A stretch of DNA of 64,000 bases from Listeria_A hofi (GCF_963575615.1 NZ_CAUYTL010000005.1:49075-113074), one strand, 5' to 3'. Counted from the first letter of the stretch, positions 1-9,489 are shown. Notes: generated by a model not told the origin, from the sequence alone. Made by a program: numbers and translations.

Positions 1-613
1 CATCTAGCGCATTGTTGACATCGATGACACGTCCCAGTTGATGAGAACCTACTGAGATGCCACCACCAAGATGTGCCACGATAAAGTTCGATTCTTCATA
101 CAGCTTGTTGAGCTTATTCGCGACATTTCGAGCCACTGCTTTATGATTCAACGCATGAAAAATACTTTGCCGCTCGATATGGGCGTTTCCAGAAATTCGT
201 GCAACAGGCTCTAATTCATCGACAACAACTGGATCTACGATATACGCAGCAATACCATAGTCATCCGCGATTTTTCGAGCGAGCAATCCACCTAAATTTG
301 AAGCGTGCTGGCCAGAGATACCAATCTCTAAATCCCGTTCCATTGCTTCATTCACACTATATGTTCCACCAGCCATTGGTCGTAAAAGCCCACCACGGCC
401 AACAACCGCCGCTAGTTCTGTAACGCCTATTTTTGCAATTGTTTCTTTGATGAGTGTATAGCGAAACTCAAATTGTGCCATCACACTTTCAAATTGCGCA
501 ATTATCTCCCTCGGATGTGATATTTCTTCTGCTAAAATCGCAGTCTCATCTCGAAATAAAGCGACCTTTGTCGATGTTGAGCCTGGATTAATTGCTAAAA
601 CCAGAAATGCCAT
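1..613 (-). CDS. buk: Butyrate kinase, N-terminal 204 residues (cut by window edge)
   Basis: Reading leftward from ATG at 613, 204 codons are open to the window edge. The start (MAFLVLAINPGSTSTK) carries the acetate/butyrate kinase phosphate-binding motif NPGSTSTK at residues 9-16; GRGG follows at 72-75 and HLGGGIS at 181-187, all ASKHA-fold kinase signatures. The enzyme converts butyryl phosphate and ADP to butyrate and ATP, or the branched-chain equivalents. GGGGG lies 7 nt before the start. It follows ptb by 118 nt, the usual ptb-buk pair. The C-terminal part is outside the window, so integrity is unknown. Confidence 0.93.
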   Translation of the reverse strand, partial: MAFLVLAINPGSTSTKVALFRDETAILAEEISHPREIIAQFESVMAQFEFRYTLIKETIAKIGVTELAAVVGRGGLLRPMAGGTYSVNEAMERDLEIGISGQHASNLGGLLARKIADDYGIAAYIVDPVVVDELEPVARISGNAHIERQSIFHALNHKAVARNVANKLNKLYEESNFIVAHLGGGISVGSHQLGRVIDVNNALD

Positions 614-731
614 GTTTTTACCCCCATGTGAATCATGATATCCTTCTCTGATCTATTGTAACATGGCCTTATCACAAACTTAAAAAGCTTTGCACCCCAG
701 TGCTTGAAATCGTTTTATTCAAAGTTTTGTA

Positions 732-1607
732 TCATTTTCCGATCATTCCAACAGTTAGCATTAATGAAGCAAGTTTATTATCAGCTGAATCGCTTCTAGA
801 TGCTATTATAATGGGGACTTTTACACCCGCAATAATACCGCCAACTCTAGCCTCTGCAAAGTAAACGAGCGATTTATATAAAATATTGCCCGCTTCAATT
901 GATGGTACAATCAAAATATCTGCATCTCCAGCTACATCATTGACGATGTTTTTGTGTAACGCAGCTGTTTTGGAAATAGCATTGTCAAACGCGAGCGGTC
1001 CTTCAACGGATGCACCGCTGTCAGGAAATGCTTTGAAATAAGCTGTAACTTGGGCTGCTTGCACAGAAGATTGCATTTTAGGGTTTTCTTTTTCCACAGC
1101 GCTCAATATCGCAACTTTTGGTTTTTCGATGCCAAGTTTGCGTGCTACTTCAATGGCATTATGTGTAATTTGAATTTGTTCTTTTTCGGTTGGAGCAATG
1201 TTCATCGCCACATCTGAAACGATTAATGGTTTGCCATATGCAGGAATTTCAAATACAGAAACGTGTGATAATAAGTCCTTCTCTCGCAACTGATATTCGC
1301 GCTTTAATACCGTTTTTAAAATAAGTGCTGTTGGCAAGTTTCCCTTCATGAGCACATCAGCTTCTTTATTTACTACAGCCTCAGCCGCTTTTTCAGCTGC
1401 TTCTTGTTCAGTTTTTGTCGCGATAATTCGAATGTTCGGCGACTGTAAGGGGATTAATTCCGCGCGGCCAAATAATAAGAAATCAGCAATGCCAAGTGCT
1501 AGTGCTTGTTCTACTACGTCTAAAATAACCGAATCATCGGCACCAGCGATTGCAACGGTAAACTTTTCCCGAGGTTTTGCCGGATTGAATATAGATTTTT
1601 TTGTCAT
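732..1607 (-). CDS. ptb: Phosphate butyryltransferase
   Basis: This 291-residue protein has the length and fold signature of the phosphate acetyl/butyryltransferase family (PTA_PTB), including ADVLMKGNLPTA and a C-terminal AGIIAGVKVPIIIASRSDS segment. It exchanges the CoA of butyryl-CoA (in Bacillus relatives also isobutyryl- and isovaleryl-CoA) for phosphate, feeding the butyrate kinase downstream. A strong site (AGGAGG) precedes the ATG by 6 nt. In many Firmicutes ptb-buk starts a bkd operon for branched-chain keto acid breakdown; the bkd genes would lie left of the window. Confidence 0.93.
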   Translation of the reverse strand: MTKKSIFNPAKPREKFTVAIAGADDSVILDVVEQALALGIADFLLFGRAELIPLQSPNIRIIATKTEQEAAEKAAEAVVNKEADVLMKGNLPTALILKTVLKREYQLREKDLLSHVSVFEIPAYGKPLIVSDVAMNIAPTEKEQIQITHNAIEVARKLGIEKPKVAILSAVEKENPKMQSSVQAAQVTAYFKAFPDSGASVEGPLAFDNAISKTAALHKNIVNDVAGDADILIVPSIEAGNILYKSLVYFAEARVGGIIAGVKVPIIIASRSDSADNKLASLMLTVGMIGK

Positions 1608-1641
1608 AAAAAGCCTCCTAATTTGCGATTTTTCACAGAAA

Positions 1642-1732
1642 AAAACCTACATCTCAAATTAGTAGTTGTTTTTATGACCAGGTAATAAAAAATACTACTT
1701 CATCATTGTAAGCAAATTTCTTTTGAGATGCA
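1642..1732 (-). terminator. Long-loop inverted repeat between recN and ptb
   Basis: On the minus strand CATCTCAAA (1730-1722) is exactly complementary to TTTGAGATG (1658-1650), with about 60 nt between, and is followed by GTAGG and a run of seven T. It could terminate recN transcription or act as an attenuator ahead of ptb. The loop is long, so this is a weak call. Confidence 0.35.
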
Positions 1733-1755
1733 AGCTATTTAATTCATTTTTTAGA

Positions 1756-3453
1756 TTATACCTGCTTTTGCGATTTGATTTTCATTGCTTGTGTCAGCAT
1801 TTCATTGGCATGTTGTTTTGTCACATCGGTTACTTCAATACCAGCAATCATGCGACTAATTTCCTCGATTTTTTCATCACCAGAAAGCGGTGTAACGGAT
1901 GTGACCGTTCGTTTTCCGGTTGTTGCTTTGGAAATGTAGAAATGGTTATCAGCCATTGCGGCAACTTGCGGTAAGTGAGAAATACAGAGTACTTGTGAAC
2001 CAATCGCCACAGCATATATTTTCTCAGCAATTGCTTGGGCTACACGTCCACTAACTCCTGTATCAACCTCATCGAAAATAATCGAAGTAATGCCTTGATG
2101 GCGTGAAAAAATGGTTTTAAGTGCCAGCATCATACGCGAAAGCTCCCCGCCAGATGCCACCTTTGAGAGTGCTTTTAGCGGTTCGCCTGGGTTAGTACTC
2201 ATATAAAATGCGACTTTGTCAACACCGTTTTCTGTGAATTCGCTTGTTTGTGTCGTGAAATTGACTTGGAAAATCGCCTTTTCCATATATAGTTGGTTTA
2301 GTTCACTTTTGATTTGTTTTCCTAGTCGAATGGCTGCTTTTTGACGAATTGCAGTCAATTTGGAAGCAAGTATGCCAAGCTTATCTTTCGCACTTTTCAA
2401 ATCTTGCTCGAGTTGACCTAAATGAGTTTCTCGATCCGATAACTCCAGAATTTCCTGATCAATTTCCTCATTGTACTGAATAATCGCTTCAACCGTCTTG
2501 CCATATTTTCGTTTTAATTGGCTTAATTCATTAAGTCGCGTCTCGATTGTATCTAATTCATCTGGCTGAAATTCTAGATTGTCTAACTCTTGCCTAATTT
2601 GCATTGCGCTTTCTTCAAGTAAATAAAAACTAGATGCCACGGATTCACTAAGCGATTTATATTCTGGTAAAATATCGCTTGCCGTTGCCACGTAGCGCAT
2701 TGCTTCTGAGATGAATTCTAGGCCACGCTCTTCACCTTGAAGCGCCGCATAAGCACTCTGCAGATTCTCGTTAATCTTCTCAAAATTTGCAAGTACATGC
2801 TTCTGCTCCATCAAGCCCTCTTCTTCGCCTAGACGCAGATTAGCACTTGTTATTTCATCTTGCTGAAAACGAAGCATATCGAGTCGCTGCGCTAGTTCCT
2901 GTTCATTTTTAGTCCAGTTCTGCCATTTTGATTTCATTTCTGTATAAGCAATGTATTCCGTTTGATAACGCGCTAAAGTTGGCTCAATATCCTTCCAAGC
3001 AAATCGATCTAGCAACTGTAAATGAAACTCATCATTCATTAATTCCTGATGCTCGTGTTGGCTGTGGATATCAATAAGTCGCGAACCAATTTCACGCAAA
3101 ACGACCGTCGTCGCCAGTTTTCCGTTAATTCGGCACGTATTTTTTCCACTTTGAAAAAGAATGCGTTCCAGAACAACCATGCCGTCACTTGCATCGATAC
3201 CATTATGTTCAAGCGCTTCAAGACAGCCTTTATTTTGTGAATTAACCGTAAATAGGCCTTGAATTTCCAGCTTGTCTTCTCCGTGTCTAATAAAATCAAC
3301 GGAACCTCTGCCACCAACAAGAAGACCGAGCGCATCAATAATAATCGATTTCCCCGCGCCGGTCTCCCCAGTTAGAACAGTCATACCTTCTTGAAAAGAT
3401 AGATTTAAAGATTCGATGATAGCAAAATTTCTAATTGTTAGTTCTTGTAACAA
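1756..3453 (-). CDS. recN: DNA repair ATPase RecN
   Basis: 565 residues, the normal RecN length. Walker A GETGAGKS lies at residues 29-36. A long central coiled coil follows, then the ABC signature SGGELSRMMLALK and Walker B SIIFDEVDTGVSG near the C-terminus. RecN is an SMC-like cytosolic ATPase that gathers DNA ends during RecA-dependent double-strand break repair. It starts 16 nt after argR ends, the usual Bacillus/Listeria argR-recN pair, so it is probably co-transcribed. No damage or truncation is visible. Confidence 0.97.
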   Translation of the reverse strand: MLQELTIRNFAIIESLNLSFQEGMTVLTGETGAGKSIIIDALGLLVGGRGSVDFIRHGEDKLEIQGLFTVNSQNKGCLEALEHNGIDASDGMVVLERILFQSGKNTCRINGKLATTVVLREIGSRLIDIHSQHEHQELMNDEFHLQLLDRFAWKDIEPTLARYQTEYIAYTEMKSKWQNWTKNEQELAQRLDMLRFQQDEITSANLRLGEEEGLMEQKHVLANFEKINENLQSAYAALQGEERGLEFISEAMRYVATASDILPEYKSLSESVASSFYLLEESAMQIRQELDNLEFQPDELDTIETRLNELSQLKRKYGKTVEAIIQYNEEIDQEILELSDRETHLGQLEQDLKSAKDKLGILASKLTAIRQKAAIRLGKQIKSELNQLYMEKAIFQVNFTTQTSEFTENGVDKVAFYMSTNPGEPLKALSKVASGGELSRMMLALKTIFSRHQGITSIIFDEVDTGVSGRVAQAIAEKIYAVAIGSQVLCISHLPQVAAMADNHFYISKATTGKRTVTSVTPLSGDEKIEEISRMIAGIEVTDVTKQHANEMLTQAMKIKSQKQV

Positions 3454-3469
3454 ATCTGTTCACCTCAAT

Positions 3470-3919
3470 TTAGAGCATCTCAATCAAGCGCTCGGATAAT
3501 ACTTTCGCGTCGGATTCACTTCGGCAAATAATTAAGCAGGTATCATCTCCGCACAAAGAGCCAACTTTTTCTTCCCAGTTCAAATTATCAATCAATGCTC
3601 CGATAGCATTGGCATTGCCCGGCATTACTTTTAAAATAAGCATGAACTGCACAGTTTCAACACTAATAAAAGCATCTACAAGTGATCGTTTCAACTTCTG
3701 ATGCGGATTGAAGCGATTATCGGCAGGAAGGCTGTACTTATAGTTGCCAGTTTGCGTTGGGACCTTCACGAGATGTAACTCTTTAATATCGCGGGAAATA
3801 GTGGCTTGGGTGACTTTGACATCTCTTTTTAGTAATAACTCAACAAGATCTTCTTGCGTCTCAATTTCATTTGACGTTACGAGTTCTCTAATAATAATAT
3901 GACGATGACCTTTATTCAT
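3470..3919 (-). CDS. argR: Arginine repressor ArgR/AhrC
   Basis: 149 residues, full length for ArgR. The N-terminal winged helix contains the recognition-helix stretch TQATISRDIKEL (about residues 38-49); the C-terminal hexamerisation domain carries GDDT (about 124-127), which contacts arginine. It represses arginine biosynthesis and activates catabolism with L-arginine as corepressor. The site GTGAGGTGAGAG precedes the ATG. It lies between tlyA and recN, as in Bacillus and Listeria. Confidence 0.96.
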   Translation of the reverse strand: MNKGHRHIIIRELVTSNEIETQEDLVELLLKRDVKVTQATISRDIKELHLVKVPTQTGNYKYSLPADNRFNPHQKLKRSLVDAFISVETVQFMLILKVMPGNANAIGALIDNLNWEEKVGSLCGDDTCLIICRSESDAKVLSERLIEML

Positions 3920-4075
3920 AATCTCTCACCTCACGAACTTTTTTCTCTCTTACATCTTAGCCCAAAACGAGCGTAAAGTCACGGATTTAACTTGAAAAAT
4001 GTTTCTAAAAAGTCGTATGCATGTGAAAAAGGCCAAATAAGGGGATAAAAATACATAAAAGTGGCTTGAAATATA

Positions 4076-4107
4076 AAAACCGAGCTATCTTAACAAGACA
4101 GTTCGGC
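4076..4107 (-). terminator. Intrinsic terminator after tlyA
   Basis: On the minus strand CCGAACTGTCTT pairs with AAGATAGCTCGG across a 3-nt loop, with one mismatch and one wobble, and is followed by TTTTTA. It sits just past the tlyA stop and before argR, so argR-recN likely has its own promoter in 3930-4070. Confidence 0.7.
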
Positions 4108-4115
4108 ATGTATAA

Positions 4116-4931
4116 TTATTCTAATTTCGTATGTGCTTTTGTCACAATCTCCGCTAAACCAGTCGCAGATAAATGATTTTCCGCTTTGTTATCCCATTTA
4201 AGATGTGCGATAAACTCAATGTTTCCTTCGCCACCAGTAATTGGAGAAAAATCTACCGCTAATACAGAATAACCTTCTGTTACCGCAAAATTCGTGATTT
4301 TCTCCAATACTTCCAAATGTATTTTCGGGTCACGGATAATTCCTTTTTTACCGACTTGTTCTTTACCTGCTTCAAATTGTGGCTTTATCAAAGTCATCAC
4401 TTCGCCATCACTGACTAACACTGTTTTCAAGACCGGTAAAATTAACTGTAACGAAATGAACGAAACGTCAATTGTTGCGAAATCCGCTAAACCTTGCTCA
4501 AAATCAGCTGGGGTTACATATCTAAAATTCGTGCGTTCCATCACGGTAACACGAGCATCGTTGCGCAATTTCCAAGCGAGCTGGTTGTAACCGACATCAA
4601 GTGCATAGGAATGTTTAGCACCGTTTTGTAATGCACAATCCGTAAATCCGCCTGTTGAAGAGCCGATATCGAGCAGCAATTTATCTTTCACATCTAAATC
4701 AAATACTTCGAGCGCCTTCTCAAGCTTCAGGCCACCACGGCTTACATATGGCATCACTTTTCCCTTCACTTGAAATACCGATTCTAGAGGGAATTTCTCA
4801 CCAGGTTTATCCACGCGTTCTTCTTTTAAATAGACCAAGCCAGCCATCACGGACCGCTTCGCTTTTTCGCGTGTTTCAAATAAACCTTGCTCTACTAATA
4901 ATACATCTACACGTTCTTTTTTTATCGCCAT
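4116..4931 (-). CDS. TlyA-family 2'-O-ribose rRNA methyltransferase / putative hemolysin (YqxC)
   Basis: 271 residues. An N-terminal S4 RNA-binding domain (about 1-60) precedes an FtsJ/RrmJ-type Rossmann methyltransferase with SAM motif DIGSSTGGFTDC at 88-99 and KPQFEAG at about 183-189. TlyA proteins methylate the ribose of rRNA nucleotides in mycobacteria; the Firmicute target is less certain. The start lies 2 nt past the dxs stop, with an AAGGGCG site inside the end of dxs, so translation is probably coupled. Confidence 0.9.
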   Translation of the reverse strand: MAIKKERVDVLLVEQGLFETREKAKRSVMAGLVYLKEERVDKPGEKFPLESVFQVKGKVMPYVSRGGLKLEKALEVFDLDVKDKLLLDIGSSTGGFTDCALQNGAKHSYALDVGYNQLAWKLRNDARVTVMERTNFRYVTPADFEQGLADFATIDVSFISLQLILPVLKTVLVSDGEVMTLIKPQFEAGKEQVGKKGIIRDPKIHLEVLEKITNFAVTEGYSVLAVDFSPITGGEGNIEFIAHLKWDNKAENHLSATGLAEIVTKAHTKLE

Positions 4932-4933
4932 CT

Positions 4934-6826
4934 CTACGCCCTTATCTGCTTTTCTGGTAATATTTTTTGAATCGTATTTAAAATGCCAAGCGTTGAAATT
5001 CCATGCTCTGCCAAAATCATCTCCACAGAGCCATGACTAATAAAAGTATCCGGAAGCCCGATTCGGCGAATAATTGCCTGATCATAGCCATGTTCCTCTG
5101 CAAACTCAAGCACCGCTGTACCAAACCCGCCTTTTAAAAGTGACTCCTCAACAGTAATAATTGGAATTTCTCGTTTCATCAAATCGTGAAGCATCGCCTT
5201 GTCTAGCGGCTTAATGAAGCGTGCATTGATAACACCAGCTTGGATTCCTTGACGCTTTAATTCCATTACTGCTTCTACGGCCATTGGAATTGTTGTTCCA
5301 AACGTGACAATTGCCACATCAACCGGAGTACTAAGCGTTTCCCACGAACCAATTGGCACAGCTTTCATTTCGGCATCAATATTAACGCCAAGCCCATTTC
5401 CGCGAGGATAACGAATTGCAATTGGTCCAGCATCGTAGTCGTACGCCGTCTTTACAAGATGTCTTGCCTCATTCTCATCTTTTGGCATCATAATTGTCAT
5501 ATTCGGAATACCACGCAAGAAGCCAAGATCAAAAATTCCCTGATGCGTCTCACCATCAGCACCAACCAAACCGGCACGATCAATGCCAATCATTACATTC
5601 AGTTCTTGTCTACAAATATCATGAACGACTTGATCATAAGCGCGTTGCAAAAACGTCGAATAAATGGCTAAAAAAGGTTTCATATGAAGTGCAGCAAGTC
5701 CAGCTGCCATTGTTGTTGCGTGCTGCTCAGCAATCCCAACATCAAAAAAGCGATCTGGAAAAGCTGTAGCGAATTTTTCTAATTTTGAGCCTACAGGCAT
5801 CGCTGGCGTTATAGCGACCACACGTTCATCTGTTTGTGCAAGTTCCAGTACTGCTTCGCTAATCACAGCGCTCCAAGCAGGAGGGCCACCAACAGGCTTG
5901 ATGAAATCACCTGTCTCAATCTTGTAAGGGCCAGTTCCGTGCCAATTGCCGATACGATCAGATTCCGCAGGTTGATACCCTTTTCCTTTCGTCGTTACAA
6001 CATGCATCAAAACAGGGCCTTTAACCTTTTTAGCAAATTCCATATTTGTAATTAAATCATTGTAATCGTGACCATTCACGGGACCGAGATACGTATAGCC
6101 CATTTCTTCAAAAAAAGTACCTTGAACGAGTAGATATTTAATACTATCTTTAATCCGCTCTGCAGCACCAGCAATTTTATCACCAGCTGTTGGGATTTTT
6201 TTCATTGCGGCTTCAATATCTTTTTTAGCTCGTTTAAATTTGCCAGATGTGCGCAGTTTTCCTAAAACATTATGCATCGCTCCAACATTAGGTGCAATCG
6301 ACATATTGTTGTCATTTAAAACCACGATTACGTTCTTTCTCATATCGCCAATATGATTTAAAGCTTCAAGTGCCATACCGCCAGTTAGCGCTCCATCGCC
6401 AATAATCGGCAAAACGTGGTATTTCTCTTTGCGAATATCTCGTGCAATCGCCATTCCAGCAGCTGCAGATAACGAAGTAGAACTATGACCAGTCTCCCAA
6501 ACATCATGTTCGGATTCTTTACGTTTTGGAAAACCATCTAATCCATCATGTTGCCGTAATGTATCGAATCTATTTGCTCTACCAGTTAAAATCTTGTGTA
6601 CGTAGGTTTGGTGCCCGACATCCCATAAAAACTTATCTTCTGGGCTATTAAAACAATGGTGTAGTGCTATTGTAAGCTCCACAACACCAAGGTTCGGTCC
6701 AATATGTCCGCCCGTTTTGGAAGTCGATTGAATTAGGAACTCGCGAATATCCGCACTGAGCGCTTCCATCTGCGCCACGTCCAGGTCTTTTACGAACGCA
6801 GGATCCTTAATTTCCAATAAATCCAA
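4934..6826 (-). CDS. dxs: 1-deoxy-D-xylulose-5-phosphate synthase
   Basis: Dxs joins pyruvate and glyceraldehyde 3-phosphate, the thiamine-diphosphate-dependent first step of the MEP isoprenoid pathway. Visible signatures are GHIGPNLGVVELT, the ThDP motif GDGALTGGMALEALNHIGD and the transketolase segment PFLAIYSTFLQRAYDQ. I place the start at the TTG at 6826 (LDLLEIKDPAF), which aligns with the known N-terminus of Bacillus Dxs (MDLLSIQDPSF) and gives 630 residues. An in-frame ATG at 6880 would add 18 residues, and the frame stays open to 6979. The TTG has only a weak upstream site (GAAAGTGAG). dxr and ispA of the same pathway are also in the window. Confidence 0.93.
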   Translation of the reverse strand: MDLLEIKDPAFVKDLDVAQMEALSADIREFLIQSTSKTGGHIGPNLGVVELTIALHHCFNSPEDKFLWDVGHQTYVHKILTGRANRFDTLRQHDGLDGFPKRKESEHDVWETGHSSTSLSAAAGMAIARDIRKEKYHVLPIIGDGALTGGMALEALNHIGDMRKNVIVVLNDNNMSIAPNVGAMHNVLGKLRTSGKFKRAKKDIEAAMKKIPTAGDKIAGAAERIKDSIKYLLVQGTFFEEMGYTYLGPVNGHDYNDLITNMEFAKKVKGPVLMHVVTTKGKGYQPAESDRIGNWHGTGPYKIETGDFIKPVGGPPAWSAVISEAVLELAQTDERVVAITPAMPVGSKLEKFATAFPDRFFDVGIAEQHATTMAAGLAALHMKPFLAIYSTFLQRAYDQVVHDICRQELNVMIGIDRAGLVGADGETHQGIFDLGFLRGIPNMTIMMPKDENEARHLVKTAYDYDAGPIAIRYPRGNGLGVNIDAEMKAVPIGSWETLSTPVDVAIVTFGTTIPMAVEAVMELKRQGIQAGVINARFIKPLDKAMLHDLMKREIPIITVEESLLKGGFGTAVLEFAEEHGYDQAIIRRIGLPDTFISHGSVEMILAEHGISTLGILNTIQKILPEKQIRA

Positions 6827-6913
6827 ACAAAACAACTCACTTTCTAGGATTTCTCCATCAATATCAGTTGGTTCACGCATGCTCACGCTACCATAAATGT
6901 TGCCATTGGTCTC

Positions 6914-6919
6914 ATTATA
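6914..6919 (-). promoter_or_regulatory. dxs: Candidate -10 box for dxs
   Basis: A perfect TATAAT on the minus strand lies 88 nt upstream of the dxs TTG start, just past the ispA-dxs terminator. No good -35 hexamer is visible at 17 nt, so the call rests on the -10 box and its position. Confidence 0.35.
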
Positions 6920-6950
6920 AACCAGTTTCGCGGATTTTACTATAGAAATG

Positions 6951-6977
6951 AAAAAAGCACACCTTAGAAAAGGACGC
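6951..6977 (-). terminator. Terminator between ispA and dxs
   Basis: GCGTCCTT pairs with AAGGTGTGC (one bulged T, two G-T pairs) over a short loop, then six T, on the minus strand. It separates ispA from dxs. As I recall it, L. monocytogenes has a cold-shock protein gene here; none is present. Confidence 0.55.
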
Positions 6978-7009
6978 ACTCTCTCAAAAACGCATTTAAA
7001 TCTTTATTA

Positions 7010-7888
7010 TTAAAAATCACGAACAGCTATTAAATCGGCTAAACCAAGTAATAAACTAGCATCAATGTTCATGGTATGGAGCGCTTTTTTTGCTAAATTT
7101 GTGTGATCAGCTAAGGCTTGTTTCGCCCCTTCTAGTGATAGTAGTGCAGGATACGTACTTTTTTGTAAATCAGCATCTGCACCAGTTTTTTTTCCCATTT
7201 TTTCAGCATCACCAATGACATCTAGAATATCGTCGCAGATTTGAAAAGCGATGCCGATATGATATGCAAATTTTTCCAATGCTAATTGTTCGGCATCAGA
7301 AGCCTCTGCAATAATTGCTCCGCTAAGTACGGAAGCACTGAGAAGCGCCCCGGTTTTTCGTCGATGAATAGACTCTAAATCAGTGAGCGATAACGTTTGG
7401 TTTTCACCGAGAATATCGGCCTGTTGGCCACCTACCATGCCACTTGCACCAGCACTTTTGGCAAAAAGTTGGATAAGATTTATTCGCACAGGCGTGGATA
7501 ATTTTGTGTCACTCACAATCAGTTCAAAAGCTTTTGTAAGTAGCGCATCACCAGCCAAAATAGCAGTAGCCTCGCCATAAACCTTATGATTAGTCAGTTT
7601 ACCACGTCTGAAATCATCATTATCCATCGCAGGTAAATCATCATGAATCAGACTATATGTATGAATCATTTCCATCGCAGCTGCCGTTTGGTATCCCAAC
7701 TTTGGCTCGCAATCAAAAGCAATAAGTGTTGCTAAAACTAATAACGGACGAATTCGCTTACCACCTGCTTCTAAAGAATACATCATGGACTGCTCCAATT
7801 TTTGATCAGACTCAGTTGCAATAATGGCTTGCTTCATACAATTTTCGATTTCTTGCTTATAATGTTGCATAAATTGATCAAATGTCAT
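7010..7888 (-). CDS. ispA: Farnesyl diphosphate synthase (short-chain polyprenyl synthetase)
   Basis: 292 residues. The first aspartate-rich motif DDLPAMD (83-89) is the bacterial DDxxxxD type with a two-residue insert, and the second is DDILD (219-223), both binding Mg-diphosphate. GGKRIRP at 42-48 is the isopentenyl diphosphate site. It condenses dimethylallyl and isopentenyl diphosphate to farnesyl diphosphate, substrate of UppS (also in this window). Its ATG overlaps the xseB stop by one base (TAATG), so translation is coupled. Confidence 0.95.
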   Translation of the reverse strand: MTFDQFMQHYKQEIENCMKQAIIATESDQKLEQSMMYSLEAGGKRIRPLLVLATLIAFDCEPKLGYQTAAAMEMIHTYSLIHDDLPAMDNDDFRRGKLTNHKVYGEATAILAGDALLTKAFELIVSDTKLSTPVRINLIQLFAKSAGASGMVGGQQADILGENQTLSLTDLESIHRRKTGALLSASVLSGAIIAEASDAEQLALEKFAYHIGIAFQICDDILDVIGDAEKMGKKTGADADLQKSTYPALLSLEGAKQALADHTNLAKKALHTMNIDASLLLGLADLIAVRDF

Positions 7889-8121
7889 TATTTTTTACCT
7901 TCTTCTGCCTGAAATGGTTCTTCCTCATCTGATTCTGTAACTACTTTTGCTAGCTTATCTTCTGCTGCTGCCAATTTTTCTTGGCATAATTTAGTTAATT
8001 CAATACCGCGTTGGTACATATCCAGTGAATCCTCTAAGGAAACATTACCTTCTTCTAACATTTGGACGATGCCTTCTAACTCTTTCATCGCGTCTTCGTA
8101 ACTAATTTTTTTCGTTGCCAT
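7888..8121 (-). CDS. xseB: Exodeoxyribonuclease VII small subunit
   Basis: A short acidic helical protein (77 residues from this start) with the XseB pattern ISYEDAMKELEGIVQMLE and SLEDSLDMYQRGIELTKLCQEKL. It binds XseA to form exonuclease VII, which degrades single-stranded DNA from both ends. Two in-frame ATGs exist. I prefer 8121 (MATKK) because it is 9 nt from AGGAGGG; 8127 would be only 3-4 nt away but would overlap the xseA stop as ATGA. Confidence 0.92.
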   Translation of the reverse strand: MATKKISYEDAMKELEGIVQMLEEGNVSLEDSLDMYQRGIELTKLCQEKLAAAEDKLAKVVTESDEEEPFQAEEGKK

Positions 8122-8123
8122 AC

Positions 8124-9473
8124 TCATGTGCCCTCCTTTTCTGTTATTTTTGCCCGAATTTTCCCGTCTGCCATTGTGATTCCAATTTCATCACCAATAG
8201 TTATACTTGCGCTCGATGCTAAAATTTCATCATCTTTGTAAACTACGCTATAACCACGTTTTAGTAACCCAAGCGGGCTCAAAAGCTCCAATGCCTCAAC
8301 TTTTTGCGAAAAATCACGTCTTTTTGTGATGATAAGTTGCTTCATTTGCTGTGTCAAATCTTTACTAACATTCGCTAAAAGTTGTTGCTGTTGCATTATT
8401 TCACGATCTAGACCAGTGTGCGTTAAGCGAAAGGTCAACCGTTCGAAAGCATGCTGATTCAAAATAAGATGCTGTTTTAAACCACGTTCTAAGCGCTCAA
8501 TAAAATAATCCGTACGTTCTTGATATTGCTCGATTTGTCGCTTCGGTCCATGCATTAATAAGCGCTCTTGTTGACGTGAAATGCTTTGATTGGAAACATC
8601 GACTCGCTGTTTCATTGCCTGAATCAAACGGAAGCGACGCTCTGCAAGGCGGTCTAGCAAATCACGGTAATCTGGAACTGCTAATTCTGCCGCCGCTGTT
8701 GGGGTTGCAGCTCTAACATCTGCCACGTAATCCGTCAACGTTGTATCTGTCTCATGGCCAACAGCAGAAATAATAGGGATATCCGAATCGGCCACCGCAC
8801 GAACTACCATTTCCTCATTAAATGCCCATAAATCCTCGATAGAACCACCACCACGCCCAATAATCAATACATCAATATCATTGCGAAAATTGGCACGTTC
8901 AATATTGCGAACGATATTTGGTGCAGCCGTATCTCCTTGGACAATTGTAGGGAATAGTAAAATCTCCGTTGATGGCATGCGACGCTTTATCGTTGTAATC
9001 ATATCTCGAATTGCCGCGCCCGTTTTCGAAGTTACAATCCCGACTTTGGCAGGAAAAGAAGGAAGCGCCCGTTTGCGATTTTGCGCAAAAAGCCCCTCCA
9101 ATTCTAGCTGTTTCTTTAACTGCTCCAATTTGATATAAAGACTACCAACCCCATCCGGTTCCATCCACTCTGCGTAAAGTTGATAGCGCCCGCCTTTACT
9201 GAACACACTGACACGTCCCGTAAGTAGAATCTGCATCCCATCTTCTGGTTTGAAACCTAGTTTTGCTGCTGATTTTTGGAACATAACGCAACGTAGCTCC
9301 GCGCCTTCATCTTTCAGCGTAAAATACATATGGCCGCTGACAGGTTGCTTAAAATTCGAAACTTCTCCTTTTACATAGATGTTCTTTAAATAAGGATCTA
9401 CTTCAAATTTCTTCTCAATATATTTTGTTAACGCCTCAACACTGAGGTATTTATCTTGTTCCATTGTACACAC
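8124..9473 (-). CDS. xseA: Exodeoxyribonuclease VII large subunit
   Basis: 449 residues. An N-terminal OB-fold (about 8-105) precedes the catalytic domain with VGIVTSKTGAAIRDM, RGGGSIEDLWAFNEE and GHETDTTLTDYVADVRAATP, then a coiled-coil C-terminus that carries the small subunits. It is the nuclease subunit of exonuclease VII. The gene is followed at once by xseB and separated from folD by 136 nt containing a long-range hairpin. Confidence 0.96.
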   Translation of the reverse strand: MCTMEQDKYLSVEALTKYIEKKFEVDPYLKNIYVKGEVSNFKQPVSGHMYFTLKDEGAELRCVMFQKSAAKLGFKPEDGMQILLTGRVSVFSKGGRYQLYAEWMEPDGVGSLYIKLEQLKKQLELEGLFAQNRKRALPSFPAKVGIVTSKTGAAIRDMITTIKRRMPSTEILLFPTIVQGDTAAPNIVRNIERANFRNDIDVLIIGRGGGSIEDLWAFNEEMVVRAVADSDIPIISAVGHETDTTLTDYVADVRAATPTAAAELAVPDYRDLLDRLAERRFRLIQAMKQRVDVSNQSISRQQERLLMHGPKRQIEQYQERTDYFIERLERGLKQHLILNQHAFERLTFRLTHTGLDREIMQQQQLLANVSKDLTQQMKQLIITKRRDFSQKVEALELLSPLGLLKRGYSVVYKDDEILASSASITIGDEIGITMADGKIRAKITEKEGT

Positions 9474-9489
9474 ACCTTATCTTAAAAGA

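Noticed and set aside
6827..6979. 51-residue N-terminal extension of Dxs
   Set aside because: Unlike any Dxs N-terminus I know; the homologous start MDLLxIxDP coincides with TTG at 6826, and the extension crosses the -10 box and terminator.
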